DNA from: a bacterium
GTDB taxonomy: Bacteria; DRYD01
Assembly (NCBI GenBank): GCA_030549815.1
Contig: JAUQQQ010000003.1
Span: forward strand, 85,890-149,889
Direction of reading: 5' to 3'
DNA: 64,000 bases
Shown here: in pieces, positions 9,593 through 19,226 of the stretch
Numbering within the stretch: the first letter of the stretch is position 1
Layout of the letters: each line of letters begins with the position of its first letter
Translations under genes and position numbers: made by a program
Notes under the pieces: model-generated
Seen by the model: the letters and a program-made list of their open reading frames with translations, nothing else
Told to the model about the DNA's origin: nothing
Database searches by the model: none

Positions 9593-9894
9593 ATGTTGTT
9601 TTTTTTTGATGATGAAATTATACTAAAAATTATAGGTAGGGAAAATTTTCTTTTTCTCCAAGATTTAGAAAAAAATGCCAAGACTATTGAAGAGATCACA
9701 AATTTCTTTTCCTTCCTTATTGTTGGTAGTGGAGTAAGTATTGGGAAAAACGTATATAAAGAAATATTCAAAAGGAATCCAGAAAAATTACATGTTATTG
9801 ATGTTTATGAAAAATAGCTTTGTTGGAAGATTAGATGTATATAGAGAATATTTATATTTTTTTAATCCACTACAAATTTTAGGTGAAGGGTAGG
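9593..9894 (+). pseudogene. N-terminal remnant of a polysaccharide-biosynthesis sugar-nucleotide dehydratase/epimerase (PF02719-like)
   Basis: FLIVGSGVSIGKNVYKEIFKRNPEKLHVIDVYEK (Rossmann start) then stop; similarity seems to continue in another frame as NSFVGRLDVYREYLYFF; truncated. Confidence 0.55.
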
Positions 9895-10130
9895 TTCTCC
9901 TGTTGCATAAAGTCTTTGTTCTTTTATATCAACCTTATCCGATCTGATTAGTTTATCGACTATTTTTTTAATCTTCAAAATCTATCATTTTACCTTTTAG
10001 TGTTATGTAGTTTCTGGAACAAAAAGGGTATTTAGCATTACAAACGCTTACTATATCAATTATTACAGTATTTATTAGGGTTTTCTTTTTCTTTACTTTT
10101 TTGAATAGAACTTGTTATAGCTTTTAACAT
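9862..10130 (-). pseudogene. Frameshifted, truncated radical-SAM protein remnant
   Basis: Minus strand: MLKAITSSIQKSKEKENP / TLINTVIIDIVSVCNAKYPFCSRNYITLKGKMIDFED / LKIKKIVDKLIRSDKVDIKEQRLYATGEPTLHLKFVVD across different frames; CNAKYPFC resembles CxxxCxxC with the middle Cys changed to Tyr, and ATGEPTLH resembles the GE motif. Confidence 0.6.
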
Positions 10131-10138
10131 TTTTTGTT

Positions 10139-10738
10139 CTACTCAATTAATTTTTTCCCTTCTTCTTGTTTTATGAATTCTAAAAACAAAGTAATATCTA
10201 CTTTATTATCTATTAGAGGCAAATATTTGTTCATACCAAAATCAGCTCTATTTATTGTGAATTTTGTTGAGTAAATAATTATGTCTTTATTCATAAAATT
10301 TTTTCCTTCTTGTTCTTTTTTTACATAAGTTGATATTTCTTTTTCAACTCCTAACATGACCATTTTCCCGTTCAATATAAATTGACTATTATCTTTTATT
10401 AGTGGTGTTATTGAAGTTGAATAGAATTCTATTAGTGGATATTTTTCTGCATTAAAGAAGTCTTCACCAAGTAAATGTCTATCTCTTTCGCTATTTCCAG
10501 TATCTAAACTGTTTGTGAATACCTTTATTTTGACATTGCTTTTTGTAAAATCTTTTTCATCAATGTATAAAATTCCTTCAAAGTTTTTGAACCTTCCTAT
10601 TGTGGGTATTCCGAGTTGAGCGTAGTTGTTAATTTGAAACATTATTACGGAATGTGTTTTGTCCAATACATAATTTGCAGCATTCGTAATACTTATCATT
10701 AAAATTGCTGTTAAAAGGAATATTATATATTTTTTCAT
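10139..10738 (-). CDS. YceI-like lipid-binding domain protein, secreted
   Basis: Signal peptide; YVLDKTHSVIMFQI, TNSLDTGNSERDRHLLGEDFFNAEKYPLIEFYSTSI. Confidence 0.93.
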   Translation of the reverse strand: MKKYIIFLLTAILMISITNAANYVLDKTHSVIMFQINNYAQLGIPTIGRFKNFEGILYIDEKDFTKSNVKIKVFTNSLDTGNSERDRHLLGEDFFNAEKYPLIEFYSTSITPLIKDNSQFILNGKMVMLGVEKEISTYVKKEQEGKNFMNKDIIIYSTKFTINRADFGMNKYLPLIDNKVDITLFLEFIKQEEGKKLIE

Positions 10739-10754
10739 TTAACCTTACCTCCTT

Positions 10755-12152
10755 TTATTCTCCTTGTGCTTTTGAAAACATTTCTTTGTTATCTTGTTTT
10801 CTTAAAACTTCTACATGCATCCATTTAATTCCTTTTTCTGTCACATTTTTCAAAAATTCTACGATTTCTTTTAGTTCTAATTCTTCATTTGCTAAATATC
10901 TGCATCTGTACCAGTTAACCATTAATATTTCTGGTACTGGGGGAGGATATATTCTTGTTCCTCTGTTCGATATCATTTTTAATTCTAATTTTCCTTCTTT
11001 TTCTGGTAATTCCGGTAATTTATCTACTTCATTCCACTCAACAAATAGATCTAATCCTACTATTTTCCAGATTGAGGAAGGAGTTGGCTTTGGAGGATCA
11101 AAAAATTCAACTTTTGATTCATGTTCCTTGTTTACTATCTCTATGTATGTTTGCAATTTGTTTAATTCTTTTATGATATGATCTGTAAACTCAGTAGTTG
11201 AGTAATTTCCTCCTAAATCTTTTGTAAATATGCCGGCTTTTAGAGTGTTAAATAGTGCTTGTTCTATTTTTTGTGCGTAGTTTTTCATACCGATGTGTTT
11301 TAACATCATTATTGAGGATAGGATGAATGCGGTGGGGTTTGCTAAATTTTTACCTGCTATATCCGGAGCTGATCCATGAACTGCTTCAAATACTGCTAAA
11401 TTTTTACCAATGTTTCCGCTTGGTGCTAATCCCAATCCTCCTACTAATCCTGCACATAAGTCACTTACTATATCTCCAAATATGTTTGGTAATACCAGAA
11501 CATCAAATTTTTCCGGATGGGTTACTAATTGCATACATAAGTTATCCACGATTATATCGTCTGCTTGGATTTCAGGGTATTTTTGAGCTACTTCTCTAAA
11601 AGTTTGTAAAAATAGTCCATCTGACATTTTTTGGATATTTGCTTTATGGACACAGGTTAGTTTTTTTCGGTTATTTTTCTTTGTGTATTCAAATGCAAAA
11701 GAGTGAATCATAAACGATCCTTGTTTTGTAATTATTCTTAAAGTTTGTGCCACATCTGGGGTTTGCATATTTTCTATTGCTCCGTATGTATCTTCTATGT
11801 TTTCTCTTATAACGACTATATCTATGTTTCCGAATCTTGTATTTATACCGGGTAGTGTTTTTGAGGGTCTAACATTTGCGAATAATTCTAATGATTTTCT
11901 TATTGTTACATTGACGCTTTTGTGTCCTGTACCTATGGGAGTTGTTGTTGGACCTTTTAGGGCAACTTTATGTTGCCTAATAGCATTTAGTGTTTCCTCA
12001 GGTAGGGGTGTTCCATATTTTTCATAACATTCCAATCCTGCTTCTTTAATGTCCCATTCTATAGGTACTTGACAAGCTTCGAATATTTTTATAACTGAAT
12101 CACTAATTTCTTTTCCTATTCCATCACCTTTTATTAGAACTACTTTTTTCAT
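10755..12152 (-). CDS. icd: NADP-type isocitrate dehydrogenase with C-terminal extension
   Basis: LIKGDGIGKEI, KGPTTTPIGTGHKSVNVTIRKSLELFANVRP, VIRENIEDTYGAIE, HGSAPDIAGKNLANPTAFILS. Confidence 0.88.
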   Translation of the reverse strand: MKKVVLIKGDGIGKEISDSVIKIFEACQVPIEWDIKEAGLECYEKYGTPLPEETLNAIRQHKVALKGPTTTPIGTGHKSVNVTIRKSLELFANVRPSKTLPGINTRFGNIDIVVIRENIEDTYGAIENMQTPDVAQTLRIITKQGSFMIHSFAFEYTKKNNRKKLTCVHKANIQKMSDGLFLQTFREVAQKYPEIQADDIIVDNLCMQLVTHPEKFDVLVLPNIFGDIVSDLCAGLVGGLGLAPSGNIGKNLAVFEAVHGSAPDIAGKNLANPTAFILSSIMMLKHIGMKNYAQKIEQALFNTLKAGIFTKDLGGNYSTTEFTDHIIKELNKLQTYIEIVNKEHESKVEFFDPPKPTPSSIWKIVGLDLFVEWNEVDKLPELPEKEGKLELKMISNRGTRIYPPPVPEILMVNWYRCRYLANEELELKEIVEFLKNVTEKGIKWMHVEVLRKQDNKEMFSKAQGE

Positions 12153-12168
12153 CTTTTGTCTCCTTTCT

Positions 12169-12828
12169 TTATTTACTTATAGGTATGTGTGATAGGAATG
12201 ATGCCAAGTTTCTGGTTTGAATATATATTTTAGCGGGACCATTGACTTTAACTACTAAACCTTCTCCACCAAATATTGTTGATTTTAAAGATCCAAATTT
12301 TTCTATCGTGTAGTTGGCATTACCTTCCATTGCTACAAAGTGTAAGTTATCAATTGTTATTGATTCATTATTGTTTATTGTTAATTCTTTAATAGCTCCG
12401 AAGCTGTTTAGGAACAGATCACCACTTCCGCTTATTTTAAGCCATACTAATTGTTTTCCTGCCAGTAAACCTTTTAACCCTTTCCATTTGACTGAGATTT
12501 CCAAATTTCCAGAGTGTGCTAAATAACACCCGTCATAAACTATAAATTCTTGATTTTTTAGGGGTATGTGTATTACGTCGCCTGGTAGCGAAGGTGCAAG
12601 ATATACTTCACTTTTGGATAAAGCGGTTAATTTGTTTATAAATAAACTTTCACCTCCGAGGAAGGTTCTTGCTATTGATTTTAGAAATCCTCCTTGCATT
12701 GTTGTATCTATTTTTATGTTTCCTTTATACATTAGGAAAGTTCCAGCTTCTGCGAAAATTTCTTCATTTGGTTCTAATTCTACTTTTAATATTGAGTAGG
12801 ATGGTGAAAATTCTGTTTGCCAATTCAT
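12169..12828 (-). CDS. AIM24 / TIGR00266-like family protein
   Basis: AEAGTFLMYKGNIKIDTTMQGGFLKSIARTFLGGESLFINKLTA. Confidence 0.85.
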   Translation of the reverse strand: MNWQTEFSPSYSILKVELEPNEEIFAEAGTFLMYKGNIKIDTTMQGGFLKSIARTFLGGESLFINKLTALSKSEVYLAPSLPGDVIHIPLKNQEFIVYDGCYLAHSGNLEISVKWKGLKGLLAGKQLVWLKISGSGDLFLNSFGAIKELTINNNESITIDNLHFVAMEGNANYTIEKFGSLKSTIFGGEGLVVKVNGPAKIYIQTRNLASFLSHIPISK

Positions 12829-12985
12829 TTTTTACTAACCCCCTTGTTATTTTCTCTTACCATGTTATTAGAGGAATAATAGTAAAGCACCAAAGACTGA
12901 ATGTTAAAAACGAATGTTTATTACTATCAAATTGCACTTTCATTTCCTGAGGATGGAAAGATTTTTTCCAATCAAAATAAATGAA

Positions 12986-13058
12986 TGACCCTGACGGGAT
13001 TCGAACCCGTGTCTCCGGCTTGAAGGGCCGGTGTCCTAGTCCACTAGACGACAGGGCC
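12986..13058 (-). tRNA. tRNA-Glu(TTC)
   Basis: Minus: GGCCCTGTCGTCTAGTGGACTAGGACACCGGCCCTTCAAGCCGGAGACACGGGTTCGAATCCCGTCAGGGTCA; cloverleaf, anticodon TTC; CCA not encoded. Confidence 0.96.
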
Positions 13059-13123
13059 TTAACCTCTATATTTTTACTATTCTACCTTTATCTAAAAATT
13101 CCTTCTCTATTTTAGAAAAAATT

Positions 13124-13558
13124 TTATGGTATTGAAAAAAGAACGATTGCAATTAAGGATAAGAAAATTGCTATTATTTGATAAAGAGTTAATTTTTCTT
13201 TCAGAATTAAGATACCCAGAAGAACTGAAATAACAGGATAAAGAGCTGTTAAAATTGTTACCGTTGCTAAATTGCCTTTTTCATACGCTTTAAGTAGAAA
13301 AAACGTTCCTAAACCACCTGTTAAACCTGCTAATAAACTGTAAATCGTAAATATTCTTAAATCGCTTTCGAAAGAATTCTTAAATATTGAAAGAGTAGTA
13401 AAGAATACGATAAGGGCAATTATTACTACTCCTAAAGATTGATATATGAATGCTATTTTAGGATCTAATTTAAAAGTGGCTACTTTCATAAAAAAACCTG
13501 ATATTCCCCACAATACTAAGCTTATTATCGAGAATATAAACCACCATTCTACTTTCAT
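13124..13558 (-). CDS. EamA/DMT-type transporter, single repeat
   Basis: 4-5 TM helices, ILTALYPVISVLLGILILKEKLTLYQIIAIFLSLIAIVL. Confidence 0.8.
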   Translation of the reverse strand: MKVEWWFIFSIISLVLWGISGFFMKVATFKLDPKIAFIYQSLGVVIIALIVFFTTLSIFKNSFESDLRIFTIYSLLAGLTGGLGTFFLLKAYEKGNLATVTILTALYPVISVLLGILILKEKLTLYQIIAIFLSLIAIVLFSIP

Positions 13559-13658
13559 CTTTATAGAATTCTTTCTTAATAATTAAATACCTTGTTAAAT
13601 AGAAATTTTAGGGAGGGAAAAAGTGGTTTGTGGTGAATATAAATAAATAAAGAGCTAA

Positions 13659-13731
13659 GCCGAGGTAGCTCAGGAGGTAGAGCAGCGGACTGAAAATCCG
13701 TGTGTCCCCAGTTCGACTCTGGGCCTCGGCA
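13659..13731 (+). tRNA. tRNA-Phe(GAA)
   Basis: GCCGAGGTAGCTCAGGAGGTAGAGCAGCGGACTGAAAATCCGTGTGTCCCCAGTTCGACTCTGGGCCTCGGCA; anticodon GAA. Confidence 0.96.
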
Positions 13732-13744
13732 TTTAATTCTTACT

Positions 13745-13960
13745 ATGCCAAGATTCGTCAAATTTACTCAAAAAGAACCTATGCCAATAGAAATAGGAGA
13801 AAAGAAAATTTGGATCTGCATGTGTGGATTAAGCGATAAATTCCCTTATTGCTCAGGAAAACATAAATATACAAAAGATGAAGACGATAATAAAAACTAC
13901 ATTTATGACGAGAATTTTAATAAAAAAGTTATTAAAAGTTTAGAATTGGAAGAAGAATAG
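13745..13960 (+). CDS. CDGSH-type iron-sulfur protein (variant motif)
   Basis: ATG 13745 MPRFVKFTQKEP...; CMCGLSDKFPYCSGKH matches CxCxxSxxxPxC(D)G(S)H spacing. Track start 13700 is inside tRNA-Phe. Confidence 0.8.
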   Translation: MPRFVKFTQKEPMPIEIGEKKIWICMCGLSDKFPYCSGKHKYTKDEDDNKNYIYDENFNKKVIKSLELEEE

Positions 13961-13961
13961 A

Positions 13962-14993
13962 ATGGCAAAATGGTTATCTGCTTATTACGAGGACAATATA
14001 AAGCTTGCTGCAGATATCATAAAAAAAGGTGGGTTAGTAGCTTTTCCTACTGAAACTGTCTACGGATTAGGTGCTAATGCTCTCGATAAATTGGCAGTAG
14101 CCAAGATTTTTGAGGTTAAGAACAGGCCCGATTTCGACCCTCTTATTGTTCATATCTGTAGGAAAGAAGATGTTTTTCTTTACGCAGATCAAATTGAAGA
14201 TGATGTTGAAAAATTAATAGATCATTTTTGGCCAGGACCTTTAACGATTGTTGTTCCTAAAAAAGATATTATACCTTCTATCGTTACTGCAGGAAACACC
14301 ACTGTTGCATTAAGAATGCCAAAGAATAATGTTGCTTTGAAATTAATAGAATTTGCTGGGGTTCCTATTGCTGCTCCGAGTGCTAATCCTTTTGGGTATA
14401 TTTCTCCTACTTCTGCTTTCCAAGTTGCTGATACTATCGGGGATAAAATAGATTGTATTTTAGATGGTGGGAAATGCCAATTTGGTCTTGAATCTACTGT
14501 TGTGATGGTTAAGGAAGGAAAAATCTTTCTTTTAAGGCCTGGTGCTCTCGAAATAGAAAAGATAGAAAAATTATTAGGTAAGAATATTGAGTTCTACAAG
14601 GAAGAAAATATCTTGTCGCCAGGACAAATAAAAAAACATTATAGCCCACAAAAAGAAATGATTCTAATAAAGCCCGTTATTAATCAGGAAAAAATCGATT
14701 ATAAAGCAACTATTGAAAAATTATACAGAGTGTTGGAAGAAAAATCTATAGATTATAAAAATGTTTACCTTTTGCTACCTTCTTATGATTTTGTGGTTAA
14801 TGATGGATTTGGTGTAGTTGATTATTTTTCTATTAGTTATGACCTTAAAGATATAGCTTCGAATTTGTTTGAAAAAATCTATTTGGCTGACAAGAGTGAT
14901 AAAAATGTTATCGTTGTGGTTGGTGTAAAAAAAGAGGGTTTAGGACTTTCTATAATGAACAGATTAGAAAAAGCCTGTAATTATGAATTCTAA
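13962..14993 (+). CDS. Threonylcarbamoyl-AMP synthase, Sua5-type
   Basis: KKGGLVAFPTETVYGLGANALDKLAVAKIFEVKNRP, GVPIAAPSANPFGYISPT, GLESTVV; C-terminal Sua5 domain. Confidence 0.93.
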   Translation: MAKWLSAYYEDNIKLAADIIKKGGLVAFPTETVYGLGANALDKLAVAKIFEVKNRPDFDPLIVHICRKEDVFLYADQIEDDVEKLIDHFWPGPLTIVVPKKDIIPSIVTAGNTTVALRMPKNNVALKLIEFAGVPIAAPSANPFGYISPTSAFQVADTIGDKIDCILDGGKCQFGLESTVVMVKEGKIFLLRPGALEIEKIEKLLGKNIEFYKEENILSPGQIKKHYSPQKEMILIKPVINQEKIDYKATIEKLYRVLEEKSIDYKNVYLLLPSYDFVVNDGFGVVDYFSISYDLKDIASNLFEKIYLADKSDKNVIVVVGVKKEGLGLSIMNRLEKACNYEF

Positions 14994-16515
14994 TATATTC
15001 AGAGTAATTTTTTTGCTTGGTTTCTTTGTCTTACTTTTTTATTATAATTTAATGGCTGCAAATCAACAAAATGAAAATACTCAAAATCAGAATGCGAAGT
15101 ATATCTATCATACAAGTGAAAAAATGTTCTATGATGCTAAGAATAAAGTTTTTGAATTATCGGGGGATGTGCAAATATTCTATTCTGATACAAAAATAGC
15201 ATGTGATGTTTTTAGGTATTATGAAGAAAAAAAATTTGGTAGGGCTGAAGGTAATCCAAGGCTTTACAATCCAAAAGTTTATATGAAATCAGTGTTTGTG
15301 GATGTATTTTTTGATCAAAAACAAGCCGTTGCTATTAATAACGTTTTTGTTCGTGTTAAAAATGATAAAAAAGAAAAAAAAGATGATAAAAAATGGGAAT
15401 ACTTTGATTTGTTTACGAATAAGCTTATTTATAATTGGGAAAAACAAAATGTTTTTATACCTGAAAAGGTTAAAATAGTATCCAAAGATATGTATCTTAG
15501 TGCAGATCAATTAATTTACAATGATAAAACTAAAATCCTTGTATTGAAGGGAAATGTTTATGGAAAGAGTAAAGACCAATATATTAAAGCTAATAAACTT
15601 ACTTATAATATGGATAAAGATATAATGAACATAGAGGGTAATGTGAAATCTGTGGTAAGGGTATCTGAAGAACAAAATGATCAAAATAATAATGAAAACG
15701 TTAGTCAAAAAAAAATTGTTATGCAAATGAAAGAGATATATCAGGAGGTTTTGGAAGAAAATAAAAAGATGATTGATTATTTTGTTGATAAGGATGGTTT
15801 TGTCCCAAATTTAGAAATATATGTTAATTATTATACTACGATAGAGATATACAGGAATGTACTTGATAGAAATTTTTTGTTCTCTAAAGAAAATTTATAC
15901 AATTCTGATGCTGTTTTTGCTCCCCTTGGATACAAGAAAAAGATAGATGAAGAAATGTATGAAATTTTAAAAACAAAATATATTTTATTCTATTTAGAGA
16001 AGGATAGTAATTTTTTTTTCGAAGATTACAAGGAATTAATAAATTTTGTGTTATCTAATTCTAAAGGGTACAATTCAATATTGCCAACTTCATTTGAAAA
16101 TTTGAACATTGCATTAGATGATGATAAAAATAAGTGGGTTGATGAATTGATATATCAATCTCAAAATTTAGATTTTGTTAAAGGGTTTTATGTTAAATTC
16201 GATCAAAGTGCTGATTTATTGGAAAAATTAAAACAAAAAACAAAAAATAAAGAAATTTTTGTATTAATCGATGATAATTTCTGGAATAATTTCAAAAATT
16301 TGAAGAATGTTGTTTTTGAACACTTTAAGGATAAAGATAACTCTTTAAAAATTAATTTGCTTTTAAATATTGATGCAGTTGAAAAATTGAATTATAATAG
16401 GGAAGAATTCTATAAGTTTATTTTCTTAAAATCTTACCTTTATGGTTGTTCAATTTTTGTTAATAAACAAATTTATGATATTGGTATACCTTACTTAAAA
16501 ATAAAAGTAAAATGA
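14983..16515 (+). CDS. OstA/LptA-like N-terminal domain fused to about 260-aa C-terminal domain of unknown function
   Basis: Signal-like N-terminus; KMFYDAKNKVFELSGDVQIFYSDTKIACDVFRYYEEKKFGRAEGNPRLYNP and LSADQLIYNDKTKILVLKGNVYGKSKDQYIKANKLTYN repeats; C-terminus without recognised motif. Confidence 0.65.
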   Translation: MNSNIFRVIFLLGFFVLLFYYNLMAANQQNENTQNQNAKYIYHTSEKMFYDAKNKVFELSGDVQIFYSDTKIACDVFRYYEEKKFGRAEGNPRLYNPKVYMKSVFVDVFFDQKQAVAINNVFVRVKNDKKEKKDDKKWEYFDLFTNKLIYNWEKQNVFIPEKVKIVSKDMYLSADQLIYNDKTKILVLKGNVYGKSKDQYIKANKLTYNMDKDIMNIEGNVKSVVRVSEEQNDQNNNENVSQKKIVMQMKEIYQEVLEENKKMIDYFVDKDGFVPNLEIYVNYYTTIEIYRNVLDRNFLFSKENLYNSDAVFAPLGYKKKIDEEMYEILKTKYILFYLEKDSNFFFEDYKELINFVLSNSKGYNSILPTSFENLNIALDDDKNKWVDELIYQSQNLDFVKGFYVKFDQSADLLEKLKQKTKNKEIFVLIDDNFWNNFKNLKNVVFEHFKDKDNSLKINLLLNIDAVEKLNYNREEFYKFIFLKSYLYGCSIFVNKQIYDIGIPYLKIKVK

Positions 16516-16528
16516 TTTTGTATTTTTT

Positions 16529-17743
16529 ATGAGAGTAGGTATTTCTGTTAGTTATGATTCTTTAATTTTCAAGGATGGTATTGTTTTTCCTGTAAGGATT
16601 GCTGGAGATGTTTTACAAGCTTATTGGATCGTTAAATATTTATTGGAAAATTATGAAGTTAGTTTTAATAAATTATCTGAAAATAATGATATAAATCATT
16701 TATTTCATTTTTTTTTGCCATTTTTTGGTAGTAATTTTTATGGTAGGATAGGGTTTAATCCGAATTTCTTCAATTTTTTGCTCTATAATATCTTTACTTC
16801 TAATTCTTTAGTAAGTAGAGTTTTCGCTCAAATTTTTAGCTTGATTAATGTTAAATGGGTAAGAAGTTTTTTTGTAAATACTGTTCTTTATTTTAGGAAA
16901 GAGGATTTTTTAAAAAAAAACAAGGTTTATATCCGTAAATTAATCGAAAATTTTGTCGCTACAAAAAATTTAAAGTATGTAATTTGTAATTCTTTTTTTG
17001 AAAAGAGAGAGTTTATTAGTTTTTTAGATTTAATAGGTATTAAAATTAATGATATTGATTTTTTTGTTATAAATAACCCACTGTATTATCAGGAAATTGA
17101 TTATTTGCTTGATACGGATCAATTTATTGATTTTGAGAAGAATATAAAAAAAATTATGGAAGAAAAGTTACCACAAGATTATGTTCTGTTTATAGGAAGG
17201 TTTGATAGGATTAAGAATATTTTTAATTTTATTAAAGAATATAAAAGGAAAAGAATAAACAAGTATGTTCCGTTAGTTGTTTTGGGAAGTGTCCAGGAGT
17301 ATGATATAGATTATTATAAAAAAATTAAAGAAATGATAGGTGATGGTGTTTTTTTGTTTAATTTGGAGGAATTAATGGAGCAGTTGAATTTATTAGAAAA
17401 GGATATAACGTGGTATTATAAGGTTAGAAAATTAGCCATTGAATTTATGAGAAATAGTAAAGTTGTTATTGTTCCTTCCATCGTTGAAAGTTTTAGTTTT
17501 GTTGGTTTAGAATCTTTATACCTAAATAAACCTTTAATAATTACCAAAAATAGTCCTTATGGGGAGTTGTTCGAAAATTTTATCGATAAGTCTATTAAAC
17601 TTATTGATCCTTTGAATATTGTTTTAGATAGAGATTATTTTGATTTTCCTAATTTTGTTCCATTGAAAGATTATGTTAGAGAGAATTTTAGTGTGGAAAA
17701 GATAGCAAAAGCTTACTTGGAGGTGTGGAGAAAATATGTATAA
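16529..17743 (+). CDS. Glycosyltransferase family 4-like
   Basis: YVLFIGRFDRIKNIFNFIKEY..., VVIVPSIVESFSFVGLESLYLNKPLIITKNSPYGELF. Confidence 0.8.
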   Translation: MRVGISVSYDSLIFKDGIVFPVRIAGDVLQAYWIVKYLLENYEVSFNKLSENNDINHLFHFFLPFFGSNFYGRIGFNPNFFNFLLYNIFTSNSLVSRVFAQIFSLINVKWVRSFFVNTVLYFRKEDFLKKNKVYIRKLIENFVATKNLKYVICNSFFEKREFISFLDLIGIKINDIDFFVINNPLYYQEIDYLLDTDQFIDFEKNIKKIMEEKLPQDYVLFIGRFDRIKNIFNFIKEYKRKRINKYVPLVVLGSVQEYDIDYYKKIKEMIGDGVFLFNLEELMEQLNLLEKDITWYYKVRKLAIEFMRNSKVVIVPSIVESFSFVGLESLYLNKPLIITKNSPYGELFENFIDKSIKLIDPLNIVLDRDYFDFPNFVPLKDYVRENFSVEKIAKAYLEVWRKYV

Positions 17744-19226
17744 AGAACTACTTTTTAAATTAGTTTCTATTAGTAGTGTTAATTCGACGGTTGGAGAATT
17801 GGAAATTGCCAAGTTTATTTATCAATATTTGTTGGATATAAAGAAAAAGTATGGAGCGGATTTTGAAGTATTTTTTCAGGATATTAATGATGATTTTAGG
17901 AAGAATGTTATTGCTGTTGTTAAGGGAAGAAAGGAAATTAGTAATAAAGCAGTTGTTTTTTTGGGACATTTTGATACTGTTGATGTTGAAGATTACGGAA
18001 TTTTGAAAGATTTTGCTTTTGACTCTATTAAACTGAAGCAAGAGTTTAGAGGGATTTATCCTCACTTGGTTCAGGATAATGTTGAATTTGGTAGGGGAAT
18101 CTTTGATATGAAGGGAGGAATTGTTGTTAATCTTATTGTTTTTGAGGAGTTGATTAAGAATATTGATTCATGGAGTGGATATGCTATTTTTTTGTTTGTA
18201 TGTGATGAAGAGGGAGATTCAAAAGGTATGTTAAACGCAATTAAAATGCTACGAAAATTTAAGGAAAGTGATAATTTAGATTTTTTGTTTTGCTTAGATA
18301 CTGATTATACTGTAAGGAAAGCTGTTTATGTAGGTAGCATAGGTAAAGTTTTAATCGGGCTTTTTGTGAGGGGTATGGAAACTCATGTAGGGCAATCATT
18401 GGAGGGAATAAATTCTAATTATATTTTAAATACGATATTAAGTAAGGTTGATGATAATTTTGATTTAATAGAGAAGGAAGGAGATGAATTTACCAGCCCT
18501 CCTGTTGTTATGAAAATGGGAAGTATTAGAGAAGGATATAATGTTAAAACTAATCTCTATTCTTTTGCTTATATTAATCATTTATTTTTTAAGAAGAGCT
18601 TGGTGGATATTATGAATGATTACAAAGCAATAGTTGAGAAAAGTATTAAGGAGATTATAGATAGAAGGAAGGAAATATTGAAGAATTTTTCGTTGAATTT
18701 TGAAGTTCCAGATATAAAAATATATTCTTTAGCGGATTTTTTTTATATTTATGGTAAAATCGAAAAGTTTTTGGACTGTGGTAGTAGTGATTACAGAGAT
18801 TGTATATTTCTTTCTTTAAGGGATTGGGTTGATGGTTTGGGTATTAATTATCCATTTGTTTTAATTTTCTTCCTTCCTCCTTTTTATCCTAGTGTTAAAA
18901 CAAGTGAAAGCATAAAGAGTAAATTAATTGATTATTTAGGGAGGATAGATGAAAAGATAGAAATATTTGATTATTTCCCTTACATTTCTGATTTGAGTTT
19001 TTTGGGCAGGATAGAAGATGTTGAATTTCTGAAAAGTAATATGTTAGGCTGGGGTAGGTATTTTACGTTAGATGTGGAAACGATAAACTTTGTTTCTATG
19101 CCGTGTTTAGATTGGGGAGTTCTTGGGTTTGACGCTCATAAATCTACTGAAAGGTTAATAGTTGATTATTCATTAGAAAGGTTACCTAAATATATTTTGG
19201 AATTTTTTATGAGGGTGATGGATTAA
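17736..19226 (+). CDS. M20-family peptidase/deacylase, RocB-like
   Basis: VVFLGHFDTVDVEDYG, RGIFDMKGGIVVN, CDEEGDSKGM. Confidence 0.82.
   Translation: MYKELLFKLVSISSVNSTVGELEIAKFIYQYLLDIKKKYGADFEVFFQDINDDFRKNVIAVVKGRKEISNKAVVFLGHFDTVDVEDYGILKDFAFDSIKLKQEFRGIYPHLVQDNVEFGRGIFDMKGGIVVNLIVFEELIKNIDSWSGYAIFLFVCDEEGDSKGMLNAIKMLRKFKESDNLDFLFCLDTDYTVRKAVYVGSIGKVLIGLFVRGMETHVGQSLEGINSNYILNTILSKVDDNFDLIEKEGDEFTSPPVVMKMGSIREGYNVKTNLYSFAYINHLFFKKSLVDIMNDYKAIVEKSIKEIIDRRKEILKNFSLNFEVPDIKIYSLADFFYIYGKIEKFLDCGSSDYRDCIFLSLRDWVDGLGINYPFVLIFFLPPFYPSVKTSESIKSKLIDYLGRIDEKIEIFDYFPYISDLSFLGRIEDVEFLKSNMLGWGRYFTLDVETINFVSMPCLDWGVLGFDAHKSTERLIVDYSLERLPKYILEFFMRVMD

Noticed and set aside
13576-13761. Minus-strand 61-aa ORF (MTNLGIVRIKCRGPESNWGH...)
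   Set aside because: Translates the antisense of tRNA-Phe.
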